A stretch of 64,000 bases of DNA from Desulfovibrio sp. G11 (GTDB lineage: Bacteria > Desulfobacterota > Desulfovibrionia > Desulfovibrionales > Desulfovibrionaceae). Shown here piece after piece: positions 51,176 to 58,157 of this stretch. The notes beneath the pieces are model-generated. The model ran no database searches and was not told the DNA's origin. It saw only the letters and a program-made list of their open reading frames with translations. A program made the translations under genes and the position numbers. The DNA is taken from the NCBI RefSeq assembly GCF_900243745.1, contig NZ_LT984798.1:310001-374000 (forward strand), in the 5' to 3' direction. Positions within the stretch are counted from its first letter, which is position 1. Every line of letters starts with the position of its first letter.

Positions 51176-51886
51176 CTATTCGGCCTTGGGCTTTCTGCTC
51201 AGAATCAATGACATATAGGGGGGCGTACCTTCCTGGCCCTCGATACCCAAGCGCAGATTCTGGGCAGGCTGTTCCACATGGCTTGCCAGAATGCATGAAT
51301 CCAGCCGTCCGGTAGAGCGCAACGCCTCCACAATGGCTGGAAGGTTGCGGTATGCCTTGAGAATAACCGCCGTATCAGCACCGTGCAGCGCCAGCTCAAG
51401 TTCTTCCCTGCTGTTGATGCCCGGCAGGATGCTCAGGGTTTCGCTGTTTTCACACAGGATGGTTCCCGTACATGCGGCGGCGGCCTGAATGGACGTGATG
51501 CCGGGGATAATCTCTATCGGCAGGTGCGGCGCGCTTTTTTTGAGCGTGCGCATAAGATAGCCGAAAGTGCTGTATACGAGCGGATCGCCAATGGTCAGAA
51601 AGGCCGCATTTTCTCCGGCCTCCAGAACTTGCTGCGTGGCTTCGGCCGCCACGCGCCATGCCTCGTGCAGTACGGTGCGGTCGCGCGTCATGGGAAATTC
51701 CAGGCACAGCAGGCGCACATCCGGGCGCAGGTGCGGCCTGGCCGTCTCCAACGCGGTGGAATAGTCGTTGCGGGGCGAAGCCGCCGCCAGAATCACGTCC
51801 ACCTTGCCAAGGGCGTTCACAGCCCGCAGCGTCAGCAGGTCCGGTGCGCCAGGCCCTACGCCCACGCCGTACAAAACTCCTGTCAT
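51176..51886 (-). CDS. cobI: Precorrin-2/cobalt-precorrin-2 C20-methyltransferase
   Basis: A 236-residue SAM-dependent tetrapyrrole methylase of the CobI/CbiL type. N-terminal GVGVGPGAPDLLTLRAVNAL. Then AAFLTIGDPLVYSTFGYLM, the family SAM-site word, and IEIIPGITSIQAAAACTG. It adds a methyl group at C20 during corrin ring synthesis. Start ATG at 51886; the longer reading overlaps the binding-protein gene and is rejected. It is the last gene of the riboswitch-controlled corrinoid uptake operon, an unusual but logical place for a biosynthetic gene. No other cob/cbi genes are in the window. Confidence 0.9.
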   Translation of the reverse strand: MTGVLYGVGVGPGAPDLLTLRAVNALGKVDVILAAASPRNDYSTALETARPHLRPDVRLLCLEFPMTRDRTVLHEAWRVAAEATQQVLEAGENAAFLTIGDPLVYSTFGYLMRTLKKSAPHLPIEIIPGITSIQAAAACTGTILCENSETLSILPGINSREELELALHGADTAVILKAYRNLPAIVEALRSTGRLDSCILASHVEQPAQNLRLGIEGQEGTPPYMSLILSRKPKAE

Positions 51887-51929
51887 GGTCTGCTCTCTTG
51901 TCGTGTCATCAGCATTGTTTATGAAAAAT

Positions 51930-53024
51930 TCAGGGGGCTGACCGGAAATGCAAAAATCGCCCCAGTTCTTCGGCAGCGTCCACAGCGCGCGGGCCGGGAC
52001 GGGCAAACCGCTCTTCATCCACCACAAGCACCCTGCCCTCACGAACGGCGCGCATGCTTTTGTAGTGCTGGCGCTGCTCCAACGGCTGTGGCTCAGGATT
52101 CATAGGGCCTCGCTGCATGATATAAACATCAGGATCTGCCGCCAGCAGGGCTTCTTCGTTAAAGCGCACCAGTTTTTTTTCGTCAGCTATGACGTTGCGC
52201 CCGCCCGCACGGCGTATCATGTCATTGACGATGCCGCCGCGCCCCGCTCCCAGCAGGTTGGGATAGCGTACCTCGTAAAAAACACTCACCGGCTCCATAT
52301 CCGCATAGCGGGCTTCAAGGGCCGCGAGACGCTCCCGCCATGCCTTCACAAGGGCAGAAGCCTCGCTCTCGCGCCCTGTGAGACGGCCGAGTTTTTGCAG
52401 CACGGCAAACATCTGCTCAAAGGAATTCATTTCAAAAACAAGCACATCAAGCCCCAGAGCACGCAGATTTTCCGTCTGCAAAAGCGCCTCGTTGCGGCCC
52501 GCAAGCTGAATGACCAGATCGGGCGACTGACGCACCACAAGTTCCGCATTGGGGCGCATGTGCGTTCCGATGGCGGGCAGATGCTCAAGCCCCGGCACTT
52601 CGGCATCAGCCACGGTGCGGGCCGCCAGAACATCCCCGGCCCCAAGGGCCAGTAAAAGTTCGTTAAAGGCTCCGTACAGGGCTATCACCCGCCGGGCGGG
52701 CTGCTGCAGACGCACCACGTGCCCGGTATCGTCACTGACCATTATGGGAGTATCGACGTCATCAGGGGCGCCATTGGCGACACTATGGCCGGTATCGGCA
52801 GGCGTTGTGCTGTTTTTCTGGTGCGGTACGGATGCTGGCCCTGCTTGCAAAGCCGTGGGCTGAGCAGTATCAGCGGCAAAAACCTGAGCCGGGGGCAGAT
52901 GCACCGTCAGGGTCAGCAGCAAAGGAAGCAGCGCCGTTGCAAGAGTCCGCGAGACTGCTGCGGGGACCGCGGGCACGGGCCAGAAGAGCCTGGGGCAGCC
53001 CCCAGCGCGGGTGCGGCAGCACAT
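51930..53024 (-). CDS. Corrinoid/iron-siderophore ABC transporter substrate-binding protein
   Basis: About 364 residues. After a signal-like helix (TLATALLPLLLTLTVHLPPAQVFA) and a 50-residue low-complexity linker comes a BtuF/FepB-type binding domain: RRVIALYGAFNELLLALGAGDVLAARTVAD, HLPAIGTHMRPNAELVVRQSPDLVIQLAG and RAVREGRVLVVDEERFARPGPRAVDAAEELG. The start is uncertain. ATG at 53024 overlaps the ATPase gene by 155 bases; GTG at 52976 is an alternative. Neither has a strong ribosome site. The reading frame is open to 53447, but that part is the ATPase gene in another frame. The cobalamin riboswitch upstream argues for a corrinoid ligand. Confidence 0.8.
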   Translation of the reverse strand: MCCRTRAGGCPRLFWPVPAVPAAVSRTLATALLPLLLTLTVHLPPAQVFAADTAQPTALQAGPASVPHQKNSTTPADTGHSVANGAPDDVDTPIMVSDDTGHVVRLQQPARRVIALYGAFNELLLALGAGDVLAARTVADAEVPGLEHLPAIGTHMRPNAELVVRQSPDLVIQLAGRNEALLQTENLRALGLDVLVFEMNSFEQMFAVLQKLGRLTGRESEASALVKAWRERLAALEARYADMEPVSVFYEVRYPNLLGAGRGGIVNDMIRRAGGRNVIADEKKLVRFNEEALLAADPDVYIMQRGPMNPEPQPLEQRQHYKSMRAVREGRVLVVDEERFARPGPRAVDAAEELGRFLHFRSAP

Positions 53025-53826
53025 CAATAGGGATATCGTAAAGAGCACTGAGCTTCTCCTCTGTAAAAACCGCGTCCACCGGGCCGTCAAAAAACAGTCT
53101 GCCCGCCTTGAGGCCCAGCAGGCGTGTCGCATACACGGCAGCCAGATTGCAGTCGTGTACAGCCATAAGTACACAGGCTCCGGCAGCACGGCGACGCTCC
53201 AGCAAGTCGAAAAGCCCCACCATGCGGGCCATGTCCAGCCCGGCGGCAAGTTCGTCAAGCAGCAGAAGCGGGCTTTCCTGCGCCAGCGCCCTTGCCAGCA
53301 GCACCCGTTGCAGTTCGCCGCCCGAAAGCTCCGCCAGACGGCGGGGAGCCAGCAATTCTGCTTCGCAGGCTGCCAGTGCGGCATCCACGGCTTCATGGTC
53401 GCGGCGCCCGTAACTGCCCAGCCACGAAAGATGTGGATAGCGGCCAAGCAACACCATCTGCCGTGCTGTCAGTTCCTGGGGGAACCGGCCGCCCTGCGGC
53501 ACCACGGCGGCAAGGCGGGCGCGCTGGCGCGGCTTCAGGCCCGCAAGAGGTCTGCCCTGCAAAAAAACACTTCCTGCCCCAGCCGGCAACACACCGGAAA
53601 GACAGCGCAACAACGTAGTCTTGCCGCTGCCGTTGGGACCCAGCAGGGCCACACATTCACCACGCCGCGCCGTAAAACAGATGTCCTGCAAGACCGGGCG
53701 TTCCCGGTAACCGGCACACAGGGCGCGCGCCTCAAGTATGGGCGGCCCACCGGCATGCGCAGCCGGGGACGCCTCACGGCCCGGAGCATGAGGCGGGTCC
53801 GGCTGCACGGGTAGAGGGCGCGTCAT
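52870..53826 (-). CDS. FecE/BtuD-type ABC transporter ATPase
   Basis: A 318-residue ATPase. Walker A LLGPNGSGKTTLL (about 62-74), Q-loop AAVVPQGGRFPQ, signature LSGGELQRVLLARAL, Walker B LLLLDELAAGLD and switch His in AVHDCNLA. Its ATG overlaps the permease stop (ATGA). The first 30 residues and the last 40 (RGPRSSLADSC...) are extra compared with BtuD; the C-terminal part overlaps the start of the binding-protein gene. It powers corrinoid or siderophore uptake with the FecCD permease. Confidence 0.92.
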   Translation of the reverse strand: MTRPLPVQPDPPHAPGREASPAAHAGGPPILEARALCAGYRERPVLQDICFTARRGECVALLGPNGSGKTTLLRCLSGVLPAGAGSVFLQGRPLAGLKPRQRARLAAVVPQGGRFPQELTARQMVLLGRYPHLSWLGSYGRRDHEAVDAALAACEAELLAPRRLAELSGGELQRVLLARALAQESPLLLLDELAAGLDMARMVGLFDLLERRRAAGACVLMAVHDCNLAAVYATRLLGLKAGRLFFDGPVDAVFTEEKLSALYDIPIDVLPHPRWGLPQALLARARGPRSSLADSCNGAASFAADPDGASAPGSGFCR

Positions 53827-54917
53827 GTGCGCCTCCGCACCAGAAGGGCAAAAAATGGTCCGCCCACAAGGGCCGTTACCACCCCCACAGGCAGTTCCTG
53901 CCCGCCGTCAAGCACGCAGCGGGCCAGCACATCGGCCCAGACCAGCAGCACGCCGCCGCCGAAAAATGCTCCGGCCAGCAAAGGGCCATGCCCGCAGCCC
54001 AAAACAAGACGCAGCACATGCGGCACAACCAGGCCCACAAAACCTATGACCCCGGCCACGGCCACACAGCCCGCCGTCATGCAGCTTGCACCGGCCAACA
54101 GCCACAGGCGCGCCCGGCCCACATGCAGGCCAAGCTGGGCGGCCTGCTCATCCCCCAGCGCCAGTACGTCCAGCGCCCGCCAGCCCATACCCACGGCCAG
54201 CAGACCGGGCACAAGAGTCAGCAGCAGCAATGGCAGGCTGTCCCACCCGCGCCCTTGAAAAGACCCCATAATCCAGAACACGATGCTCGTGACGGATTCT
54301 TCGTTGAGCGCCTTGATCAGGGCCACCAGCGCCCCCAGAAAAGCTGCCACAGCAATGCCCGCCAGAATGACGCTCTCACGCCTGAAACCGCCATCGCCCC
54401 GGCCGAGCCATAATGCCCCGGCAAGGGCCAGCAACGCTCCGGCAAGGGCCGCAGGGGGCACAAGGGCCGCAGGGCCGGGCAGTGGCAGCCGCAGGGCAGC
54501 CAAAGGGGCGCTCAGGGTTGCGGCCAGAACGCCGCCCAAGGCGATGGCCACACTGGCCCCGCAAGCCGCTCCGGCAGAAATGCCCAAGGTAAAAGGATCA
54601 GCGAGCGGATTGCGCAACACACCCTGCAAGGCCACGCCCGCCACAGCCAAAGCGCCGCCGCACAAAGCCGCAAGGCACACGCGGGCAAGCCGTATCTGCC
54701 CTACAACCAGCATGAGGGAGGCGTCCTGCGGCTCCTGTACCAGCCCCAACTGGGCCGCCAGAGCATGAAAAACCTGCTCCGCAGATAGCGAAACAGGGCC
54801 GGGCAGACAGGCCAGCGGCAGCGAAACAAGCCACAGGACTGTCAGAACAGCAAATGCGGGCCACAGCCTTGGAAAAGCAGTGCCGGAATGTGAGGATATA
54901 TATGGTGTCGCGGTCAT
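53823..54917 (-). CDS. FecCD/BtuC-family ABC transporter permease
   Basis: A 364-residue permease with about ten membrane helices of the BtuC/FhuB type. Family blocks: RLARVCLAALCGGALAVAGVALQGVLRNPLADPFTLGISAGAACGA (N-terminal gate and GxxxG region), SIVFWIMGSFQG, and GVIGFVGLVVPHVLRLVLGCGHGPLLAGAFFGGGVLLVWAD. ATG at 54917 preceded by AAAGGGCG; a longer reading to 55064 runs through the leader terminator and is rejected. First gene of the operon under the cobalamin riboswitch. Confidence 0.93.
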   Translation of the reverse strand: MTATPYISSHSGTAFPRLWPAFAVLTVLWLVSLPLACLPGPVSLSAEQVFHALAAQLGLVQEPQDASLMLVVGQIRLARVCLAALCGGALAVAGVALQGVLRNPLADPFTLGISAGAACGASVAIALGGVLAATLSAPLAALRLPLPGPAALVPPAALAGALLALAGALWLGRGDGGFRRESVILAGIAVAAFLGALVALIKALNEESVTSIVFWIMGSFQGRGWDSLPLLLLTLVPGLLAVGMGWRALDVLALGDEQAAQLGLHVGRARLWLLAGASCMTAGCVAVAGVIGFVGLVVPHVLRLVLGCGHGPLLAGAFFGGGVLLVWADVLARCVLDGGQELPVGVVTALVGGPFFALLVRRRT

Positions 54918-54955
54918 GCCCGCCCTTTGCGCACCCGGCAGGCCGCCGGGTGTAT

Positions 54956-55008
54956 AAAAAAGGCCCCTCCCGCGCAGTACGCCGTTTGGCGCATTGGCGG
55001 AAGAGGCC
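54956..55008 (-). terminator. Leader terminator (expression platform of the cobalamin riboswitch)
   Basis: Read on the minus strand: GGCCTCTTCCGC (55008-54997), a 23-base loop with a small inner hairpin, GCGGGAGGGGCC (54973-54962), then TTTTTT. A 12-bp stem with two G-U pairs and a U-tail, lying between the aptamer and the permease start. Adenosylcobalamin binding would favour this terminator. Confidence 0.75.
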
Positions 55009-55096
55009 CGTATTTCCTCAATCCTGCCGGCAAAAACCCGTTGCCGTGGCGGCCCTGGCCGCAACAGCGGCTCTGCGCGTCATGCGCGGGCCGCAG

Positions 55097-55250
55097 GGCA
55101 AGGCAGGTCTTCCGGCTTGGTTCCCCCGCCCCGGCCTTCCCGTTTCCAGTGGCGCTGCATGGTGCGAGGTTCATGAACCTTACGGCGGCGGGTCCGCTCC
55201 CGCATTGCACGGGATTCCCTTTTCAAGCCGGTGTTCCGGCTACCATTGCC
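55097..55250 (-). ncRNA. Cobalamin riboswitch aptamer
   Basis: On the minus strand the conserved parts occur in the right order. P1 5' strand GGCAA (55250-55246) is followed by GCCGGAACACCGGC, then AAGGGAATCCCGTGC, then GCGGGAGC with GGACCCGCCGCCGTAA, then GCCACTG (55153-55147). The B12 box AAGCCGGAAGACCTGCC (55118-55102) comes next and P1 closes with TTGCC. A terminator follows at 54956-55008 and the uptake operon comes after it, so transport and cobI are repressed when corrinoid is plentiful. Confidence 0.92.
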
Positions 55251-55508
55251 GCGCATACTTTAGGCGGGGGCAGGCGGGCTGTCAATGCCGAACGCGGCCC
55301 AGGCAAGGCGGCTGCGTGTGTGCGCCAAGACTGCCGCGCCTGCGGCACGGCGCTGGAGACACAGGGCAGTCAGCCTCAGGCCGCACAGGCGACAGACGGG
55401 AACCGAAGCAATGGGCGGCAAAAATACCTTGCCAGCTCGCCGTGCAGAGGAACATCAGGCGTAGGCCAGAGGCCCTTTCAAGACTGGCTGCGCGAGACCT
55501 GCCCCGCC
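55251..55508. other. Spacer between riboswitch and yfiH 3' end
   Basis: 258 bases, no gene recognised. It should contain the promoter of the riboswitch-led transcript (minus strand) near 55260-55300, but no clear -35/-10 pair is visible. Confidence 0.3.
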
Positions 55509-56267
55509 CTACCCGTTCTGAATCCAGATAATGCTGGCCTGACGCCCCGAGGCTTTCGCGCGGCGATAGGAGAAAAACTGTTCGTTATTGCTGGCCGTGC
55601 AGATATCCAGGCCAAAAATGTTACGCGCGGGCAGGCCAGCCAGCATGAGCTGATGCCGGGTCAGGCTCCAGAGGTCCATAGTGTGGCTGCCTTCGTCAAA
55701 CCACGGGCGGAATTCCGCGCCCCACTCCCTGTCAAAATTGACAAACTCCGCCATGCCTGGGCCAAGACTCGGCCCGCGCACGGCAAAAACATCCTGCGGC
55801 TTGAGATCATAGCGCTCGCAAAAACGCACAAGGCCGGTGGGGGGGAAATCACAGCGGTTGCCGCGCCAGCCCGCATGCATGGCCGCCACATACCGGCCGC
55901 TTTTGTGTGCCAGAAGAATGGGCTGGCAGTCTGCCGTTTTGATAAACAGGCCCATGCCGGGCCGCGCAGTAGCCATGCCGTCGCCTTCTTCGGCAGGCGC
56001 GGCATCACAGGCTACAGGCTGCGGCTCAAAAACCATCACATGGCCATGCACCTGGGACAGTTCGGCCCATTGGCTCAAGCCCTGAGTTTTCAAAGACGCC
56101 AGCAAGTCACGGCGATTGGCCGCCACATGAGCTGCGTCATCACCAACGCTGAAAGAAATATTGCCCCCGCCGTACTCACCCAGGCAAGCGCCGCCTGGAC
56201 GGGTCTGAAATACACAGCGGACGGAATTCAAGCCCGGAAACATGAAAGGAATATAGCTTATGGACAC
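55509..56267 (-). CDS. YfiH/PgeF laccase-domain protein (purine nucleoside phosphorylase type)
   Basis: A 252-residue member of the DUF152/YfiH family, known as polyphenol oxidase or purine nucleoside phosphorylase and, in E. coli, as an editing enzyme in peptidoglycan synthesis. Metal-site and family motifs: ELSQVHGHVM, FIKTADCQPILLAHK, VAAMHAGWRGNRCDFPPTGLV and ASNNEQFFSYRRAKASGRQAS. GTG start at 56267, ten bases inside the upstream cyclo-ligase gene; ATG eight codons later is possible. The two genes are coupled. Confidence 0.9.
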   Translation of the reverse strand: MSISYIPFMFPGLNSVRCVFQTRPGGACLGEYGGGNISFSVGDDAAHVAANRRDLLASLKTQGLSQWAELSQVHGHVMVFEPQPVACDAAPAEEGDGMATARPGMGLFIKTADCQPILLAHKSGRYVAAMHAGWRGNRCDFPPTGLVRFCERYDLKPQDVFAVRGPSLGPGMAEFVNFDREWGAEFRPWFDEGSHTMDLWSLTRHQLMLAGLPARNIFGLDICTASNNEQFFSYRRAKASGRQASIIWIQNG

Positions 56268-57052
56268 AGCAAACGCTCTTCAGTGCATACATGGTGAACC
56301 CTCTGGTCCCACGGATCCAGAGGAAGGGCAGAAACAAGCTGAAAGTCAAAACACAGCCCCACACGCGGGCAATCAAGACCGGCCTGCAGAAAACGGTCAT
56401 AATACCCGCCGCCATACCCAAGGCGCCCGCCGGAAACATCAAAAGCCAGACCGGGAATGACCATCAGATCCGGCAAAAACGGCGGGCTGCCCATCGCCGC
56501 ACTGCCGGCTGTTGCCTGGCCTGCAGTGGCATCATTGCGAGCCGCCCGGGCAGAAATGTCTTCAGGCCCCACACCCGGCAGAGCCGCATCAGGTTCCAGC
56601 AAGCCAAACGGGCCGGACCGCAGTTGATCCCGGCCGGTACAAGCCACAAAATCCATAATCCCCCTGCTGCCCCGGCGCACGCGGGGCAGCCATACCAGGC
56701 GCCCGATGCTCCAGGCGTGCTCCAGCAAACGGCTGGTGCCCAGTTCGTCCTTAATGCCCACATAAAGAGCCACGCAATCCGCCTGCTTCCAGCAGGGGGA
56801 ATCAAGCAGGCGCTCCTGTGCGGCCCGGGCGCGCCTTTCGGCAAGCTCTACAGGCTGCTCGCGCCGCAGACGGCCCATACGCTCACGCAGCCGCTGCTTG
56901 CTGGCCGCCGGGGCCTCCCCCTGCTCCGCGTCTAACTGTGAGGCGGGCTGCCCGGGGCGTGCTCCGGAGAGGCGGGCATCCTGACCCGGATGGCCAGACT
57001 GCGGCCGTGTGCAGCGTCCGCAAGGGCCGTGATCCGTGTTTTTTTCACTCAT
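56258..57052 (-). CDS. 5-formyltetrahydrofolate cyclo-ligase with N-terminal extension
   Basis: 264 residues. The enzyme makes 5,10-methenyl-THF from 5-formyl-THF with ATP. Family words: KQRLRERMGRLRREQP at the start of the domain, ADCVALYVGIKDELGTSRLLEHAW, VWLPRVRRG, GPFGLLEP and LMVIPGLAFDVSGGRLGYGGGYYDRFL, the nucleotide-binding loop. About 50 extra N-terminal residues contain a CGRC pair (HGPCGRCTRPQ) and look disordered. A 20-30-residue Ala/Gly insert sits before PDLMVIPG. Start 57052 with AAGGAAAGG. Confidence 0.9.
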   Translation of the reverse strand: MSEKNTDHGPCGRCTRPQSGHPGQDARLSGARPGQPASQLDAEQGEAPAASKQRLRERMGRLRREQPVELAERRARAAQERLLDSPCWKQADCVALYVGIKDELGTSRLLEHAWSIGRLVWLPRVRRGSRGIMDFVACTGRDQLRSGPFGLLEPDAALPGVGPEDISARAARNDATAGQATAGSAAMGSPPFLPDLMVIPGLAFDVSGGRLGYGGGYYDRFLQAGLDCPRVGLCFDFQLVSALPLDPWDQRVHHVCTEERLLCP

Positions 57053-57124
57053 GCCGGGCCTTTCCTTATATGATGAAGTATGGCAATAATACAGCAGTGC
57101 CAATGTAACAAAGGATGCACCGCC

Positions 57125-57814
57125 ATGCCAAGCTCTGACGCTCAGGATTACCTCTGGATCGCCGTGGGCGACATTCATGATGAAACCGAACGCTTTGCCA
57201 AAATTCCCGAACTGGCGCAGGCCGACGGCATTATCGTCACCGGCGACCTGACCATCACGGGTGGCGTCAAGCAGGCCGAAATGGTCATGGACGCCCTGCG
57301 CAGCCATAATTCAATGATTCTCGCGCAAATAGGAAATATGGACCGCCCCGAGGTGGACCAGTGGCTCAGTGAGAAAGGCTGGAACCTCCACACGGTAACC
57401 CGCGAACTCACGCCCGATACCGCCATTTTTGGTGTTGGCGCTTCCACGTTCACGCCGTTCGGCACGCCCAGCGAATTTCCCGAATCCGCCTTTGAGGCAT
57501 GGCTTGAAACCTGCTGGCAAAAGGCGCGCAATTACCCGCACAGCGTACTCGTGTCCCATAATCCGCCCAAGGACACCGCCTGCGACGTCATCCCCGGCGG
57601 CATTCATGTCGGCTCTACGGCGGTGCGTGAATTTCTTGAAGAGGCCCAGCCGGATATCTGCCTGTGCGGCCATATACACGAGGCAAGAGCTGTGGATCGC
57701 GTGGGCCGTACCATCGTGGTCAATCCCGGCGCCCTGGCCCAAGGGGGCTATGTGCTCCTGCGCTATAATTCCGGCCAGTTGTCGGCAGAGCTCAAGATGC
57801 TGGAAGAAGACTAG
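57125..57814 (+). CDS. Calcineurin-like metallophosphoesterase
   Basis: A 229-residue phosphoesterase with all metal motifs in order: VGDIHDE (D-x-H), VTGDLT (GD), IGNMDRPE (GN, with M-D replacing the usual H-D/E), VSHNPPKD and CGHIHEA. Similar proteins (MJ0936/YfcE and related) hydrolyse phosphodiesters or phosphomonoesters; the substrate is unknown. ATG at 57125 with AAAGGA; the extra 15 codons upstream are rejected. Divergent from the folate gene, and followed by a strong intrinsic terminator. Confidence 0.88.
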   Translation: MPSSDAQDYLWIAVGDIHDETERFAKIPELAQADGIIVTGDLTITGGVKQAEMVMDALRSHNSMILAQIGNMDRPEVDQWLSEKGWNLHTVTRELTPDTAIFGVGASTFTPFGTPSEFPESAFEAWLETCWQKARNYPHSVLVSHNPPKDTACDVIPGGIHVGSTAVREFLEEAQPDICLCGHIHEARAVDRVGRTIVVNPGALAQGGYVLLRYNSGQLSAELKMLEED

Positions 57815-58157
57815 CAAGACGACAGGAACCTGCTGTGACAACCAGAAAAATACGCGCCCGGTTTGCAAAAAACCGGGCGTTTTTATTGCGCCCCACACGA
57901 AAAAACAAAAATGCATGCGGTTGCATAAAAAAATAGAAATACGATTATTTTTCAATATATTATAAAATGTTACACCCAAGTTTACCCCTACGGGGAGCTT
58001 GCATATTTTTTAAAAAAACGTACTCTCTGAAAAGCGGACCAGCATGTCTGCCGCACAAGCGCGCCAAACGGTGCTGCTGCGGTGGATTCGTTACGAATAG
58101 CAACATGCTGCTGAAATTTTTCGCGGTGGCAAACCGCCCCGCATTGAAAGGACTTTC
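57815..58157 (+). other. Intergenic region upstream of the RNase E/G gene
   Basis: 343 bases. It holds the terminator at 57855-57885, then an AT-rich stretch (57890-58025) likely to contain the promoter, and a small CCCCTACGGGG hairpin (57986-57996). RNase E leaders are often self-regulated targets; nothing more specific can be read. Confidence 0.35.
57855..57885 (+). terminator. Intrinsic terminator of the phosphoesterase gene
   Basis: A 10-bp stem CGCCCGGTTT / AAACCGGGCG with a five-base loop, followed by TTTTTATT, 41 bases after the stop codon. Textbook form. Confidence 0.85.

Noticed and set aside
53025-53447. Extension of the binding-protein gene far upstream
   Set aside because: This part is the ATPase gene read in another frame; it is Trp/Arg/Cys-rich and matches no transporter protein.
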